Positions 52,298 through 61,605 of a DNA stretch of 64,000 nt are shown one piece after another. The notes under the pieces are model-generated. The model was given only the letters and a program-made list of their open reading frames with translations. It was not told where the DNA came from and did not search any database. The first letter of the stretch is position 1; every line of letters begins with the position of its first letter. Position numbers and translations under genes: made by a program. The stretch spans positions 62,001 through 126,000 of the forward strand of contig JANQRE010000007.1 of NCBI GenBank assembly GCA_028284705.1, in the 5' to 3' direction. Source of the stretch: Paracoccaceae bacterium (GTDB taxonomy: Bacteria > Pseudomonadota > Alphaproteobacteria > Rhodobacterales > Rhodobacteraceae).

Positions 52298-52887
52298 GCA
52301 AACCCAAGTCGGACCTCAAACTGGTTTTGGGGTCCGGGTCTCCCCGACGATTGGAACTTTTGGCGCAACTTGGGCTGGTGCCATCCGACATCCGTCCTCC
52401 GGATATTGACGAGACACCTCTGAAAGGCGAGGTGCCACGTGCCTATTGCAATCGCATTACTGCGGCCAAGATCGCCGCGATCCCTGCCGGGGAGGATGAG
52501 GTCGTGCTTTGCGCTGACACGACGGTTGCGCTCGGGCGGCGCATCTTGGGCAAGCCCGCGGACGCGGGGGAGGCCGCCGAGTTTCTGATCAAACTGTCGG
52601 GTCGCCGCCATCAGGTGATCACCGCCATTGCGGTGAAGCGCGGGGATCAGGTCTGGCAGCGCGATGTGGTGACCTCGGTGAAAATGAAACGCCTGAGCGA
52701 CGAGGAACTGAACGGATATCTCGCCACCGGTGACTGGCAGGGCAAGGCAGGTGCCTATGCGATCCAGGGTCCGGCGGGGGCTTTCATTCCATGGATTCAG
52801 GGCTCGTTCTCCGCTGTCATGGGCTTGCCCGTGGCGGAGACGGCGACGCTCCTGCGCGCGGCGGGATTGCCGATCGGGGAGCCATGA
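52294..52887 (+). CDS. maf: Maf-like nucleotide pyrophosphatase
   Basis: Protein of 197 aa of the Maf/HAM1-like family, which hydrolyses non-canonical or TTP/UTP nucleotides and affects septum formation. The substrate loop [10 protein letters not shown], the catalytic Asp in [17 protein letters not shown] and the motif [10 protein letters not shown] are present. Start is GTG 52294, overlapping the infA stop. The C-terminus overlaps the next start (ATGA). Confidence 0.93.
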   Translation: MSKPKSDLKLVLGSGSPRRLELLAQLGLVPSDIRPPDIDETPLKGEVPRAYCNRITAAKIAAIPAGEDEVVLCADTTVALGRRILGKPADAGEAAEFLIKLSGRRHQVITAIAVKRGDQVWQRDVVTSVKMKRLSDEELNGYLATGDWQGKAGAYAIQGPAGAFIPWIQGSFSAVMGLPVAETATLLRAAGLPIGEP

Positions 52888-53897
52888 AGGGATATCAGAT
52901 CATCCTCGACGAATGGCGTGGCCGTGAAGCTGCGGCGCTGATGCTGGATGGACAGTTGGACGATCTGCTCATCGCCCCTGATGGGGACGCCTCGCCAGCG
53001 CCGGGGGCCATCTATCGCGCGATTGCGGATCGGCCCCTGAAAGGTCAGGGCGGCATGATGATGCGTCTGCCGGACGGTGAGACGGCGCTCTTTCGCAACG
53101 CGAAGGGTCTGAAATCGGGCGAGGCGCTTTTGGTTCAGGTTGTGAGTTTCCCCGAGGAAGGCAAAGCCGCCACGGTAACCGACCGTCTGGTCTTCAAAGG
53201 CCGCATGGCAATCGTCACCCCGGGGGCCGCCGGCATCAATGTCTCTCGCTCCGTTCGGGACGAGGAGGAGCGCGTGCGCCTGCGTGCCGCGGCGCACACG
53301 GAGGCCGCCGAGGCAAGCCCGCATGGCGTGATCATCCGCTCCGAGGCCGCACATGAAGAGAGTGACGCGATAAGTCTCGAGGTCGACGATCTGATTGCAC
53401 TTGCCGATCAGGTCCTGGCCGATCCCGGCACGCGGCCCGAATTGCTGCTGGATGCGCCAGGACCCCATGATCTCGCGTGGCGGGACTGGCCGAAGGCTCC
53501 GGTCGCGCAAGGATTTGAAGATCATGGCGTGCTGGATGCGCTGGAGGCCTTGTCTTCGACCGAGGTCCCTCTGTCCTCGGGGTCGATTTTCATCGAACCA
53601 ACCCGTGCTCTCGTCGCCATCGACGTCAATACCGGCGGGGACTTCTCTCCTGCCGCCGGGCTCAAGGCCAATATCGACGCCGCCCGCGCCCTGCCACGCC
53701 AGTTGCGGTTGCGCGGGTTGGGTGGGCAGATCGTTATGGACCTCGCCCCGATGCCCAAAAAAGATCGCAAGCAGTTCGAACAGGTCTTGCGCGCCGCATT
53801 TCGAAAAGACTCAATCGAAACCGCCCTTGTCGGTTGGACGCCGCTGGGCCATTTTGAACTGCAACGCAAACGCGAACGCCTTCCGCTGGAGTTGTGA
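52884..53897 (+). CDS. ribonuclease E/G family protein, short form
   Basis: Endoribonuclease-related protein of 337 aa. The catalytic core is recognisable: [20 protein letters not shown] and [16 protein letters not shown] carry the two magnesium-binding aspartates of RNase E/G. It is shorter than RNase G (about 490 aa) and lacks the CPxCxG zinc-link region, as is usual for the second, compact RNase G-like protein of Rhodobacterales. Located between maf and yacG, overlapping maf by four bases. A role in rRNA or tRNA processing is likely. Confidence 0.85.
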   Translation: MKGYQIILDEWRGREAAALMLDGQLDDLLIAPDGDASPAPGAIYRAIADRPLKGQGGMMMRLPDGETALFRNAKGLKSGEALLVQVVSFPEEGKAATVTDRLVFKGRMAIVTPGAAGINVSRSVRDEEERVRLRAAAHTEAAEASPHGVIIRSEAAHEESDAISLEVDDLIALADQVLADPGTRPELLLDAPGPHDLAWRDWPKAPVAQGFEDHGVLDALEALSSTEVPLSSGSIFIEPTRALVAIDVNTGGDFSPAAGLKANIDAARALPRQLRLRGLGGQIVMDLAPMPKKDRKQFEQVLRAAFRKDSIETALVGWTPLGHFELQRKRERLPLEL

Positions 53898-53901
53898 TTA
53901 A

Positions 53902-54084
53902 ATGTCCTGTCCGATCTGCAAGAAAGACGCGAAAGAGAAATACCGCCCGTTTTGTTCCAAGCGCTGCGCGGATATCGATCTTGGAAAGTGGATGACGGGT
54001 CAATATGCCGTGCCGAGCGAGCGCCAGGATGACCAGAACGAGTTGGTCGACGCCATCGAAGAAGCGGCCAAAAAACTGCACTAG
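53902..54084 (+). CDS. yacG: DNA gyrase inhibitor YacG
   Basis: Small zinc protein of 60 aa. C3 and C6 (CPIC) with C18 and C22 (FCSKRC) form the zinc site, followed by DIDLGKWMTGQYAVP, the YacG signature. E. coli YacG binds GyrB and blocks DNA binding. Starts four bases after the RNase gene and ends 79 bases before tRNA-Phe. Lies at the end of the housekeeping operon. Confidence 0.93.
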   Translation: MSCPICKKDAKEKYRPFCSKRCADIDLGKWMTGQYAVPSERQDDQNELVDAIEEAAKKLH

Positions 54085-54163
54085 CTTTTTTCGCGCAAAC
54101 CCTCTGGACAGGGCTGGGAGCCTGTCATAGAACGCTCTGGCTCGCGAAGACGCAAACTCCGGT

Positions 54164-54238
54164 GCCCGGGTAGCTCAGTGGTAGAGCAGTGGATTGAAAA
54201 TCCTCGTGTCGGTAGTTCAATTCTACCCCTGGGCACCA
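54164..54238 (+). tRNA. tRNA-Phe (anticodon GAA)
   Basis: Acceptor arms GCCCGGG and CCTGGGC pair (one G-T), the D-arm is GCTCAGTGGTAGAGC, the anticodon loop TTGAAAA gives GAA, and the T-arm is GGTAG-TTCAATT-CTACC. Discriminator A and encoded CCA end at 54238. It follows yacG in the same direction. Confidence 0.95.
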
Positions 54239-54649
54239 CAAAAACCCTCAAAAACAAAGACCTAATGGATGACCGGCGGTGCCCTTCAGGCCTGAAGCGG
54301 GTCTACACATATCTTGCACGAACCGACGCGTTTTTCGAGAAGCTGGCGGTATGCCGGCAAAAACTCAAGGCTATGGGCCGCACAGATCACGTTAACAGAG
54401 GTCCAGAAACCGCTCCGACAACGAAGCCAGTCGATTGGTGTAAACTCATCGAACTTCACCAATTTGGGGATCCAACGCTTCTTGAGCAGCTACGATCCTA
54501 CCTCTTTCGATGATTTTGAACGCGAGTTGTCGAGGTTTTTGGGCCGTGCGAAGACGAAGGTCACACCAAGCGACGTATTGGAAAAAAAGCGACCCGAGAC
54601 AGGATTGGTCCGTCTGCGTTGAAAAGTAATTTGCGATCCAGCCAAAGCT
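54239..54649. other. region after tRNA-Phe with broken small frames
   Basis: No intact gene is convincing. One plus-strand frame from ATG 54265 to 54513 could encode 82 residues (begins MDDRRCPSGLKRVYTYL), and another continues past it in a shifted frame to 54622 with protein-like sequence (SFDDFERELSRFLGRAKTKV). The pair might be a frameshifted short gene or chance. No integrase, repeat of the tRNA end, or terminator was found. Confidence 0.3.
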
Positions 54650-55243
54650 TCATGTTTTCACGCTACGCGCGGTTTCCAGAGGACGAGCTTCGAGGCGTGC
54701 TCGAATATCTTCGTCGAGAGGCGTCTCGAAGGAGTTCAGAATGAACCCGAGTGTCGAATAGAATCCAACCGTCGCCATCAGATCGAAAACCGCGAGTTTA
54801 CCAAAGCTGTTGACCAACGATGTGAGCGTTTCCTCTTTGATGCGGTGCTCAGCAAAAAGCTCATCGACCGCTTTGCAAATAACGGCGTCTTTGCCGGTCA
54901 TGTCCCCCAAAGGGCCGCGCACAGAGAGAATTCTGGCGTCAGAGAGGCCGCGGCGGCGTGCGCGGTCGATATGCTGTGACCATTCGTAGTGTGACCCCAG
55001 GCGATGACCGGTCCGAAGAATGACAATCTCAAGGTCGTCCTGAGCCAGTGCGGAGCCATTGACGATATGCTCTCGCAAGTCAGCCCAGGCGCGCAGCAGG
55101 GCAGGGTGATGCGCCATGGTGCGATAGACGTTCAGCCTGCCCGCAAAGCCGGGTAGCATATCGGCCAACTCGGAGGGCCATTTATGGTCTTTCAACGGCT
55201 CAAATTTGGTTCCATCACCGGGTTCGCTGGCACTAGACGACAT
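54650..55243 (-). CDS. carboxymuconolactone decarboxylase/AhpD-like protein
   Basis: Protein of 197 aa with the all-helical AhpD/CMD fold: LPGFAGRLNVYRTMAHHPALLRAWADLREHI, then ILRTGHRLGSHYEWSQHIDRARRRGLSD. The CxxC pair of AhpD peroxidases is absent, and the motif GSHYEWSQH is kept, so it is not a thiol peroxidase; many such proteins are decarboxylase-like or of unknown activity. ATG 55243 lies inside the end of the glutamate-synthase-like gene (11-base overlap), so the two are coupled. Confidence 0.82.
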   Translation of the reverse strand: MSSSASEPGDGTKFEPLKDHKWPSELADMLPGFAGRLNVYRTMAHHPALLRAWADLREHIVNGSALAQDDLEIVILRTGHRLGSHYEWSQHIDRARRRGLSDARILSVRGPLGDMTGKDAVICKAVDELFAEHRIKEETLTSLVNSFGKLAVFDLMATVGFYSTLGFILNSFETPLDEDIRARLEARPLETARSVKT

Positions 55244-56828
55244 CAAAAGGCTCGAAACTGCTCGACCGCGCGCGGTTCCAGCGCGTGAGATAACCGAAGT
55301 CATCCTCCTCATCACGCAGAAGAAAACCGTCGGGCAGATAGGGATAAACCTCTTCGCCCGTCACCATATCCCTGTCGCTTTCACGCATCAGCAAGTGGTG
55401 CGGACGGAAATTACCGGGATGGGCCAGGCCGGCCGCGCCCGTCATCTCGGCCAACGCTTTGAGAGTGTTCTGATGGAACCGGAAGACGCGTTCCGATTTT
55501 CGCGGGACATTGAGGGCGCGCTGGCGCAGTTTGTCCTGAGTGGCGACACCGACAGGGCAATGATTGGTATGACAGGCCTGCGCTTGAATGCAGCCAATAG
55601 CAAACATGAAACCGCGGGCGGAATTGGCCCAATCGGCGCCGAGTGCCAGGGCCTTGGCGATATCGAAAGACGTGACGAGCTTGCCCGAAGCGCCGAGCTT
55701 GAGACGGTCCCTTAGCCCTGCACCGCGCAGGGTGTTGTGGGCGAAGGTGAGCCCCTCGACGAGTGGCATACCCATATGATTGGCGAACTCCAGAGGTGCC
55801 GCGCCGGTGCCACCCTCCTTGCCGTCGATGACAATGAAATCGGGAACGATGTCGGTTTCCAGCATCGCCTTGACCATGCACATGAATTCCCGGCGGTGAC
55901 CGATGCAGAGCTTGAACCCCACCGGTTTGCCGTCAGCATTGTCGCGCAGGGTTTTGATGAACTGCATTATCTCTAGCGGTGTCGAGAACTCGGGATGGGC
56001 GGCGGGCGAGAAGCAATCCTGCCCCATGGGCACACCGCGCGCCTCGGCAATCTCGGGTGAGATTTTGGACGCTGGCAACACACCACCATGGCCAGGCTTG
56101 GCGCCCTGGCTCAGCTTCAACTCGATCAATTTGACCTGAGGGTTGGATGCTTGGTCGCGGAATTTCTCGGGGTCGAAACGGCCCGCGGGCGTGCGGCAGC
56201 CGAAATAGCCCGAGCCGACCTCGTAGATCAGATCGCCGCCACCTTCGCGGTGATAGCGGCTGATCCCGCCCTCGCCAGTGTCATGGGCGAAGCCACCTTT
56301 CTTGGCGCCGGTGTTCAGCGCAAGGATCGCGTTGGCCGAAAGCGCGCCAAAGGACATCGCCGAGATATTGTAGATCGAGGCCGCATAAGGCTTCGCGCAA
56401 TCAGGCCCGCCAATCTCAACGCGGAAATCATGGCTGTCGAGATGTCGGGGAACTGCGAAATGGGTGATCCATTCATAACCTGAATCGTAGACCCGCTGGC
56501 GGGTGCCGAAGGGGCGTTTATCCTCTACGCCTTTGGCACGCTGATAGACGATGGAGCGCTTGTTGCGGGAAAATGGCTCCTCATCCTGGTCACTTTCGAT
56601 GAGGTATTGGCGGATCTCAGGGCGGATACCTTCGAACATGAAGCGCATATGCCCAATGACGGGGTAGTTCCTCAGGATCGCATGGCCGGGTTGAGTGACA
56701 TCGTAGATGCCAAGCGCCGTCAAGCCGCCAAAAAGCAGAAGACCCAGCAGAAACCAGGGCGACCAGATCAGGCCGATGATGCTGAGGAGAGTGAGAACAG
56801 CTGAGCCTGCAAAAGCGAAGAACCGCAT
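55233..56828 (-). CDS. FMN-binding glutamate synthase family protein, membrane-anchored
   Basis: Protein of 531 aa matching the FMN/Fe-S synthase half of glutamate synthase (GltB central and C-terminal part), without the amidotransferase domain. Two hydrophobic segments at residues 5-45 anchor it. FMN motifs are AMSFGALSANAILALN, ELKLSQGAKPGHGG and IVIDGKEGGTGAAPLEF; the iron-sulfur cysteines lie in GCIQAQACHTNHCPVG. Proteins of this type transfer amino groups or oxidise amines, some acting on methylated amines. Downstream of an aminotransferase in the same operon. Confidence 0.9.
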   Translation of the reverse strand: MRFFAFAGSAVLTLLSIIGLIWSPWFLLGLLLFGGLTALGIYDVTQPGHAILRNYPVIGHMRFMFEGIRPEIRQYLIESDQDEEPFSRNKRSIVYQRAKGVEDKRPFGTRQRVYDSGYEWITHFAVPRHLDSHDFRVEIGGPDCAKPYAASIYNISAMSFGALSANAILALNTGAKKGGFAHDTGEGGISRYHREGGGDLIYEVGSGYFGCRTPAGRFDPEKFRDQASNPQVKLIELKLSQGAKPGHGGVLPASKISPEIAEARGVPMGQDCFSPAAHPEFSTPLEIMQFIKTLRDNADGKPVGFKLCIGHRREFMCMVKAMLETDIVPDFIVIDGKEGGTGAAPLEFANHMGMPLVEGLTFAHNTLRGAGLRDRLKLGASGKLVTSFDIAKALALGADWANSARGFMFAIGCIQAQACHTNHCPVGVATQDKLRQRALNVPRKSERVFRFHQNTLKALAEMTGAAGLAHPGNFRPHHLLMRESDRDMVTGEEVYPYLPDGFLLRDEEDDFGYLTRWNRARSSSFEPFDVV

Positions 56829-56852
56829 ATATGCCCCTCCCCGGACGTGGAT

Positions 56853-58172
56853 TCAGATGACGGCTGCGATTGCGCGGTCCAGCTTATCGGTCAACTCGTC
56901 GATCTGATCATCTTCTATGATGAAGGGCGGTGCCAGGAGGATGTGATCACCGCGTCGCCCATCGATGGTGCCAGACATCGGGTAGCAGATCAGCCCCTCG
57001 GCGAAGGCGGCCTTTTTGATCTTGGCAGCGACGCCGCGAGAGGGATCAAACGGCTCTTTGGTATTTCGGTCCTGAACCAGTTCGATGCCGCGGAACAGGC
57101 CGCGACCGCGGATGTCCCCGACATGCTGGTGCTGACCGAAGCGCTGTTCGAGCCGTGCCTTCAGTGTCTCGCTCTGTGTTTGCACCCGTGCGATCAGGCC
57201 ACGCTCGAGAATGGCGCCCACCACGGCAAGCCCGGCGGCGGCGGCGGTCGGGTGCCCGATATAGGTGTGACCGTGCTGGAAGAAACCCGAGCCATTGGCG
57301 ATGGCGTCGTAGATATCCGATGTGCAAAGCATCGCACCGATGGGCTGATAGCCCGCACCGAGACCCTTGGCGATACAAGCAATATCTGGCGCGATACCGT
57401 CCTGTTCGCAGGCAAAGAGGCTGCCCGTCCGGCCCATGCCGCACATCACCTCATCCAGGATCAGAAGCACGCCATACTTATCGCAAATCTCACGGATGCG
57501 TTTGAAATAACCCGGGGCAGGGGCCAGCGCGCCCGCGGTCGCGCCCACGACGGGTTCGGCCACGAAGGCCATGACGGTCTCCGGGCCGAGCTGCAGGATC
57601 TCGTCCTCCAGCGCCTGCGCGGCGCGCAGACCGTAGTCCTCCAGGCTCTCATCATCGCGGCGATAGCGATATTCGTAGCAGGGGTCGATATGGCTGACCT
57701 CAAGCAAGAGCGGGCCAAATTGCTGGCGGCGCCACTCATTGCCGCCCGCGCTGAGCGCGCCGATGGTATTTCCATGATAGCTTTGTTTGCGGGCGATGAG
57801 GCGGCTGCGCTGCGGCTCGCCCTTCTCCACCCAATATTGCCGGGCGAGTTTGATGGCGGCCTCGGTCGCCTCGGAACCCCCCGAAACCAGGTAGACCCGG
57901 TCGAGATCGCCGGGCGCATGCTCGATCAGGAGATCTGCGAGGGCTTCGGCAGGCTCGGAAGTGAGAAATCCGGTATGGGCGAATGCGAGCTGGTCCAACT
58001 GTGCTTTGATCGCCTCGGTCACCGTTTTGTCGCCATGACCGAGACAACTGACGGCAGCCCCGCCGGAGCCGTCGAGATACCGCTTCCCGGTGCTGTCAAT
58101 CAGATAGCAGCCCTCACCGCCGACCGCTGTCGGGGGCGAAGTATGACAATGGCGAGCGAAGATATGAGACAT
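56853..58172 (-). CDS. class III aminotransferase
   Basis: PLP enzyme of 439 aa. The family signature is LLILDEVMCGMGRTGSLFACEQDGIAPDIACIAKGLGAGYQPIGA with the Schiff-base lysine in AKGLGAG (described here in fragments: DEVMCGMGRTG and IAKGLGAG). YHGNTIGALSAGG is the PLP phosphate region. ATG 58172 is preferred to 58244. It could act on an amino acid, diamine or beta-amino acid. It lies 24 bases before the glutamate-synthase-like gene. Confidence 0.9.
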   Translation of the reverse strand: MSHIFARHCHTSPPTAVGGEGCYLIDSTGKRYLDGSGGAAVSCLGHGDKTVTEAIKAQLDQLAFAHTGFLTSEPAEALADLLIEHAPGDLDRVYLVSGGSEATEAAIKLARQYWVEKGEPQRSRLIARKQSYHGNTIGALSAGGNEWRRQQFGPLLLEVSHIDPCYEYRYRRDDESLEDYGLRAAQALEDEILQLGPETVMAFVAEPVVGATAGALAPAPGYFKRIREICDKYGVLLILDEVMCGMGRTGSLFACEQDGIAPDIACIAKGLGAGYQPIGAMLCTSDIYDAIANGSGFFQHGHTYIGHPTAAAAGLAVVGAILERGLIARVQTQSETLKARLEQRFGQHQHVGDIRGRGLFRGIELVQDRNTKEPFDPSRGVAAKIKKAAFAEGLICYPMSGTIDGRRGDHILLAPPFIIEDDQIDELTDKLDRAIAAVI

Positions 58173-58303
58173 TGGGCAACCCCATCTGGCAGCGATTTGC
58201 GTTGAGCTATGGGGACAGAGTGCCTCAAATCCGGCGCGCAGCAAAGTTTTGCGATGTCCGAGCGACCGGGACGCTGTGAAATCCAGCGCCCCGGCGAGGT
58301 GTT

Positions 58304-59758
58304 TTATTCGGCTGCGATCTGCATCTCGGCCGCGATTGCGTCTGCCAGTGCAGCCTCGAAAATCGCGAGGCCTTCTTCGATGATCGCGTCAGAGGCCGTC
58401 AGCGGCACCATGATGCGCACCGCATTGCCGTGCATCCCGCAAGCCAGCAGGATCAGGCCGCGCTTCAGCGCATGGGAGATCACCGATTTGGTGAAAGCGG
58501 CATCCGGTGTCGCGGTGTCGAAATCGGTGACAAATTCAACTGCCAGCATGGCGCCGAGCCCACGGATGTCCCACATCCGGTAGGGGGCGGTGCGGGCGCC
58601 GATCTCGGCGAAGCGTGCGCGGAAGCTTTCGCCAAGTGCTGTGGAGCGGGCCAGCAGGCCTTCGTTTTCGATCGCCTCGATGGCCGAGAGCGCCGCGGCA
58701 CAGGCGACCGGGTTGCCACCATAGGTGCCACCCAGACCGCCGGGCTCCAGCGCGTCCATCACATCGGCGCGACCGATCACACCAGCTATCGGATAACCGC
58801 CTGCCATGGATTTCGCGACCGTGATGAGGTCCGGTGTCACGCCGGAATGCTCGATGGCAAACCATGTACCGGTGCGACCGAAACCAGCCTGAATCTCGTC
58901 GGAAATCAACAGGATGCCATGCTTGTCGCAGATCGCGCGCAGGGCGGCCCACATCTCAACCGGGACGGGGTGATAGCCACCCTCGCCAAGCACGGGTTCT
59001 AGTATGATCGCCGCGACACGAGACGGATCGGCATCGGTCAGGAACAGGGTTTCAAGCGCGTTGAGCGCATCAGTGGCTGTAACACCGGTGCGCGCATCGG
59101 GGAACGGCGCGCGGAAGATATCCGCCGGGAAGGGACCAACATCTTTTTTGTAGGGCGCGACCTTGCCTGTCAGGCCCAGGGTCATCAGCGTGCGCCCATG
59201 ATAGCCGCCGGAAAACGCGATGATGCCGGGGCGACCGGTATGGGCGCGGGCGATCTTCACAGCGTTCTCCACGGCCTCGGCACCGGTGGTGACCAAGAGG
59301 GTCTTCTTGTCGAAATCGCCCGGAGCCAGCGCGTTCAGTTTTTCGGCGAGCGCGACATAGGGCTCATAGGGCACAACCTGGAAGGAGGTGTGGGTGTAAA
59401 GGTCTTCCTGCGCCTTGGCGGCAGCCACGACGTCGGGGTGACGGTGGCCTGTGTTCAGGACAGCGATACCGCCCGCGAAGTCGACATAACGATTGCCTTC
59501 GACGTCCCAAAGCTCGGCATTCTCGGCACGCGCGGCAAAGATCGGTGCGGCAGAGGCGACGCCCCGCGGCACCGCTGCTTCGCGACGCGCCAGAAGGGCG
59601 GCATTGGTGTTCGCCGGGGTTGCGGCAACGGTGGCCTCAACAGCGCTCTCAGGCGCCTTGGTGGTGCGGGTGACTTTCGCCTTGCGAGGGGTTTTGGATT
59701 TTGTGGAAGCTGCTTTGCTGCGCTTCGCAACTGCGGTTGTTTTGGTTTTCCTGGTCAT
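58304..59758 (-). CDS. gabT: 4-aminobutyrate aminotransferase-like, with basic N-terminal tail
   Basis: PLP enzyme of 484 aa. From about residue 50 the sequence follows GABA aminotransferase (RREAAVPRGVASAAPIF, TGAEAVENAVKIARA, DEIQAGFGRTGTWFAIEHSG, with the PLP lysine in VAKSMAGGYP). GabT normally starts at the RREAAV region, but here the first 45 residues are a Lys/Thr/Ala tail (RKTKTTAVAKRSKAASTKSK and onwards), like histone H1. ATG 59758 has GGAG six bases upstream; 59770 is possible. Converts GABA to succinate semialdehyde; related diamines may be substrates. Confidence 0.88.
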   Translation of the reverse strand: MTRKTKTTAVAKRSKAASTKSKTPRKAKVTRTTKAPESAVEATVAATPANTNAALLARREAAVPRGVASAAPIFAARAENAELWDVEGNRYVDFAGGIAVLNTGHRHPDVVAAAKAQEDLYTHTSFQVVPYEPYVALAEKLNALAPGDFDKKTLLVTTGAEAVENAVKIARAHTGRPGIIAFSGGYHGRTLMTLGLTGKVAPYKKDVGPFPADIFRAPFPDARTGVTATDALNALETLFLTDADPSRVAAIILEPVLGEGGYHPVPVEMWAALRAICDKHGILLISDEIQAGFGRTGTWFAIEHSGVTPDLITVAKSMAGGYPIAGVIGRADVMDALEPGGLGGTYGGNPVACAAALSAIEAIENEGLLARSTALGESFRARFAEIGARTAPYRMWDIRGLGAMLAVEFVTDFDTATPDAAFTKSVISHALKRGLILLACGMHGNAVRIMVPLTASDAIIEEGLAIFEAALADAIAAEMQIAAE

Positions 59759-59796
59759 CTGGATCTCCATCGGACAGGGTATGTGTGATAAAAATT

Positions 59797-59824
59797 CTCA
59801 TACAGCGATTAGAATACTTGTCAA
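59797..59824 (-). promoter_or_regulatory. probable gabT promoter
   Basis: On the minus strand TTGACA (59824-59819) and TATGAG (59802-59797) are separated by 16 bases. The -35 lies in an inverted repeat, TGTCA at 59819-59823 and TGACA at 59836-59840, which could bind the divergent cupin regulator. Confidence 0.45.
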
Positions 59825-59894
59825 CTATGGTTTCATGACACTTAGCAAAACGCCGCCTATACATGGCTTACAGGGGCGGCGCGGCCGAATTTAG

Positions 59895-59923
59895 TTGACG
59901 ACACTCCTAAGCCGGTGATTAAA
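59895..59923 (+). promoter_or_regulatory. probable promoter of the cupin regulator
   Basis: TTGACG (59895-59900) and ATTAAA (59918-59923) are separated by 17 bases, 35 bases before the regulator start. The 200-base divergent region is AT-richer than its surroundings. Confidence 0.45.
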
Positions 59924-59958
59924 ATATCAATCAGAAGATAGAAATATACGGAAATCAG

Positions 59959-60528
59959 ATGGATATTGGCGGGAGACTGCGCGCGGTGAGAGAAACGAGA
60001 CGCCTGTCGCAACGCGATCTGGCCACCCGCGCCGGGCTCACCAGCGGCGCGATCTCGCTAATCGAGCAAAACAAAAGCAGCCCGTCCGTATCTTCCCTGA
60101 AAGCGCTCCTCGATGCGATTCCGATGACCATGTCGGAGTTTTTTGCCGAAGTCGAAAACACCGGCCCGCCACAATATTTCTATGGCGTGAGCGAGTTCAT
60201 TGAATTGTCGCCGCAGGAGATCGGGTTGAGCGATGCAGCCGCGCGCCTGTCCTTGCGGCAATTGGGCAATGCGTCCGAGCACAGCCTGCAGATGCTGCAC
60301 GAGAACTACCCACCAGGCACGGATACCGGCCCGGACATGCTAAGCCATGAGGGCGAAGAGGCGGGGATCGTCGTCTCTGGCGTCATTGAAATCACCGTTG
60401 ATGATCAGGTGCGTGTGCTGAACCCAGGAGAGGGATATTTGTTCGACAGCCGGTTGCCGCACCGGTTCCGCAATATCGGCGATAAGGAGTGTGTCGTGAT
60501 CAGCGCCTGCACACCGCCGACCTTCTAG
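59959..60528 (+). CDS. XRE-cupin transcriptional regulator (PuuR-like)
   Basis: Regulator of 189 aa with an N-terminal helix-turn-helix (LRAVRETRRLSQRDLATRAGLTSGAISLIEQN, given in two parts: RLSQRDLATRAGL and GAISLIEQNK) and a C-terminal cupin (HEGEEAGIVVSGVIEITV; LFDSRLPHRFRNIGD). PuuR, which controls putrescine use in E. coli, has this architecture. Divergent from gabT and upstream of a TRAP transporter, it probably responds to a polyamine, GABA or related amino acid. Confidence 0.88.
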   Translation: MDIGGRLRAVRETRRLSQRDLATRAGLTSGAISLIEQNKSSPSVSSLKALLDAIPMTMSEFFAEVENTGPPQYFYGVSEFIELSPQEIGLSDAAARLSLRQLGNASEHSLQMLHENYPPGTDTGPDMLSHEGEEAGIVVSGVIEITVDDQVRVLNPGEGYLFDSRLPHRFRNIGDKECVVISACTPPTF

Positions 60529-60622
60529 AGTTTGTAATATGTACGCGGAGGTCCTAAGCTTCCGAGTCGTCGCCCGGCTGCAAAAGCCGTGAAATCGTTG
60601 ATTAAAAAATGGGAGAACTGTC

Positions 60623-61582
60623 ATGAAATACGTCAAACTTGGTGCGTTTTTGTCTGCCGCTGTACTGGCTGGACATGCCGCACCCGCGCAGGAGCGCTTC
60701 ATCACGATCGGGACCGGCGGTCAGACCGGTGTGTACTTCGTGGTGGGCCAGTCGATCTGTCGTCTGGTGAACCGCGGCTCTACCGATCACGGCCTGAAAT
60801 GCACCGCGCCCTCGACCGGCGGCTCGATTGCAAACATCAATGCGATCGCGGCGGGCGACATGGATATGGGCGTGGCCCAGTCCGACTGGCAATACCACGC
60901 CTATAACGGGACGTCACAGTTCGAGGGCAGCAAGATGGACGACCTGCGCGCCGTCTTTTCGGTGCATGGTGAACCCTTTACGGTTGTGGCTCGCACAGAT
61001 AGCGGCGCCACCGATTTCGACAGCCTCTTTGGCAAGCGTGTGAATGTCGGCAACCCGGGCTCGGGCCAGCGCGGCACCATGGAAGTTGTGCTTGGTGCGA
61101 TGGGCAAGAGCATCGATGACTTCTCTCTTGCCTCCGAGCTGAAATCCGCGGAGCAATCCGCCGCCTTGGGCGACAACAAGGTGGATGCGATTGTCTTTAC
61201 CGCGGGTCACCCGAACGGCTCGATCCAGGAAGCGACGACCACCACCGATGCGAAGCTGATCCCGGTGACGGGCCCGGCCATCGACAAGCTCGTTGCGGAT
61301 AACCCTTACTACGCCAAGGCCACCGTGCCGGGCGGTATGTACAAGGGCAATGACGAGGATGTCGAAACCTTCGGCGTGAAAGCGACCTTCGTGACCAAGG
61401 CCAGCGTGCCGGACGATGTTGTTTATCAGGTCGTGAAAGCGGTGTTTGACAACTTTGACCGCTTCAAAGGTCTGCACCCGGCCTTTGCGACCCTCAAGGA
61501 AGAGGACATGATCTCCGGCGGTCTGAGCGCGCCGCTGCATCCCGGTGCCGAGAAATACTACAAAGAGCGCGGCTGGATGTAA
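60623..61582 (+). CDS. TAXI-family TRAP transporter binding protein
   Basis: Periplasmic binding protein of 319 aa. The signal peptide MKYVKLGAFLSAAVLAGHA ends at APA-QE. The TAXI signature FITIGTGGQTGVYFVVGQSICRLVN (in parts: ITIGTGGQTGVYF) and STGGSIANINAIAAGDMDMGVAQSDW are clear, as is NPGSGQRGTMEVVL. TAXI proteins bind dicarboxylates or glutamate-like amino acids. GGGAGAA precedes ATG 60623. The ligand here is inferred to be an amine-related acid from the genes beside it. Confidence 0.92.
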   Translation: MKYVKLGAFLSAAVLAGHAAPAQERFITIGTGGQTGVYFVVGQSICRLVNRGSTDHGLKCTAPSTGGSIANINAIAAGDMDMGVAQSDWQYHAYNGTSQFEGSKMDDLRAVFSVHGEPFTVVARTDSGATDFDSLFGKRVNVGNPGSGQRGTMEVVLGAMGKSIDDFSLASELKSAEQSAALGDNKVDAIVFTAGHPNGSIQEATTTTDAKLIPVTGPAIDKLVADNPYYAKATVPGGMYKGNDEDVETFGVKATFVTKASVPDDVVYQVVKAVFDNFDRFKGLHPAFATLKEEDMISGGLSAPLHPGAEKYYKERGWM

Positions 61583-61605
61583 GCCAAGCCCTGACGTGAC
61601 CAGGA

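Noticed and set aside
56847-58205. Open frame of 452 codons on the plus strand opposite the first aminotransferase
   Set aside because: Antisense of a clear PLP enzyme. The open frame reflects codon bias only.
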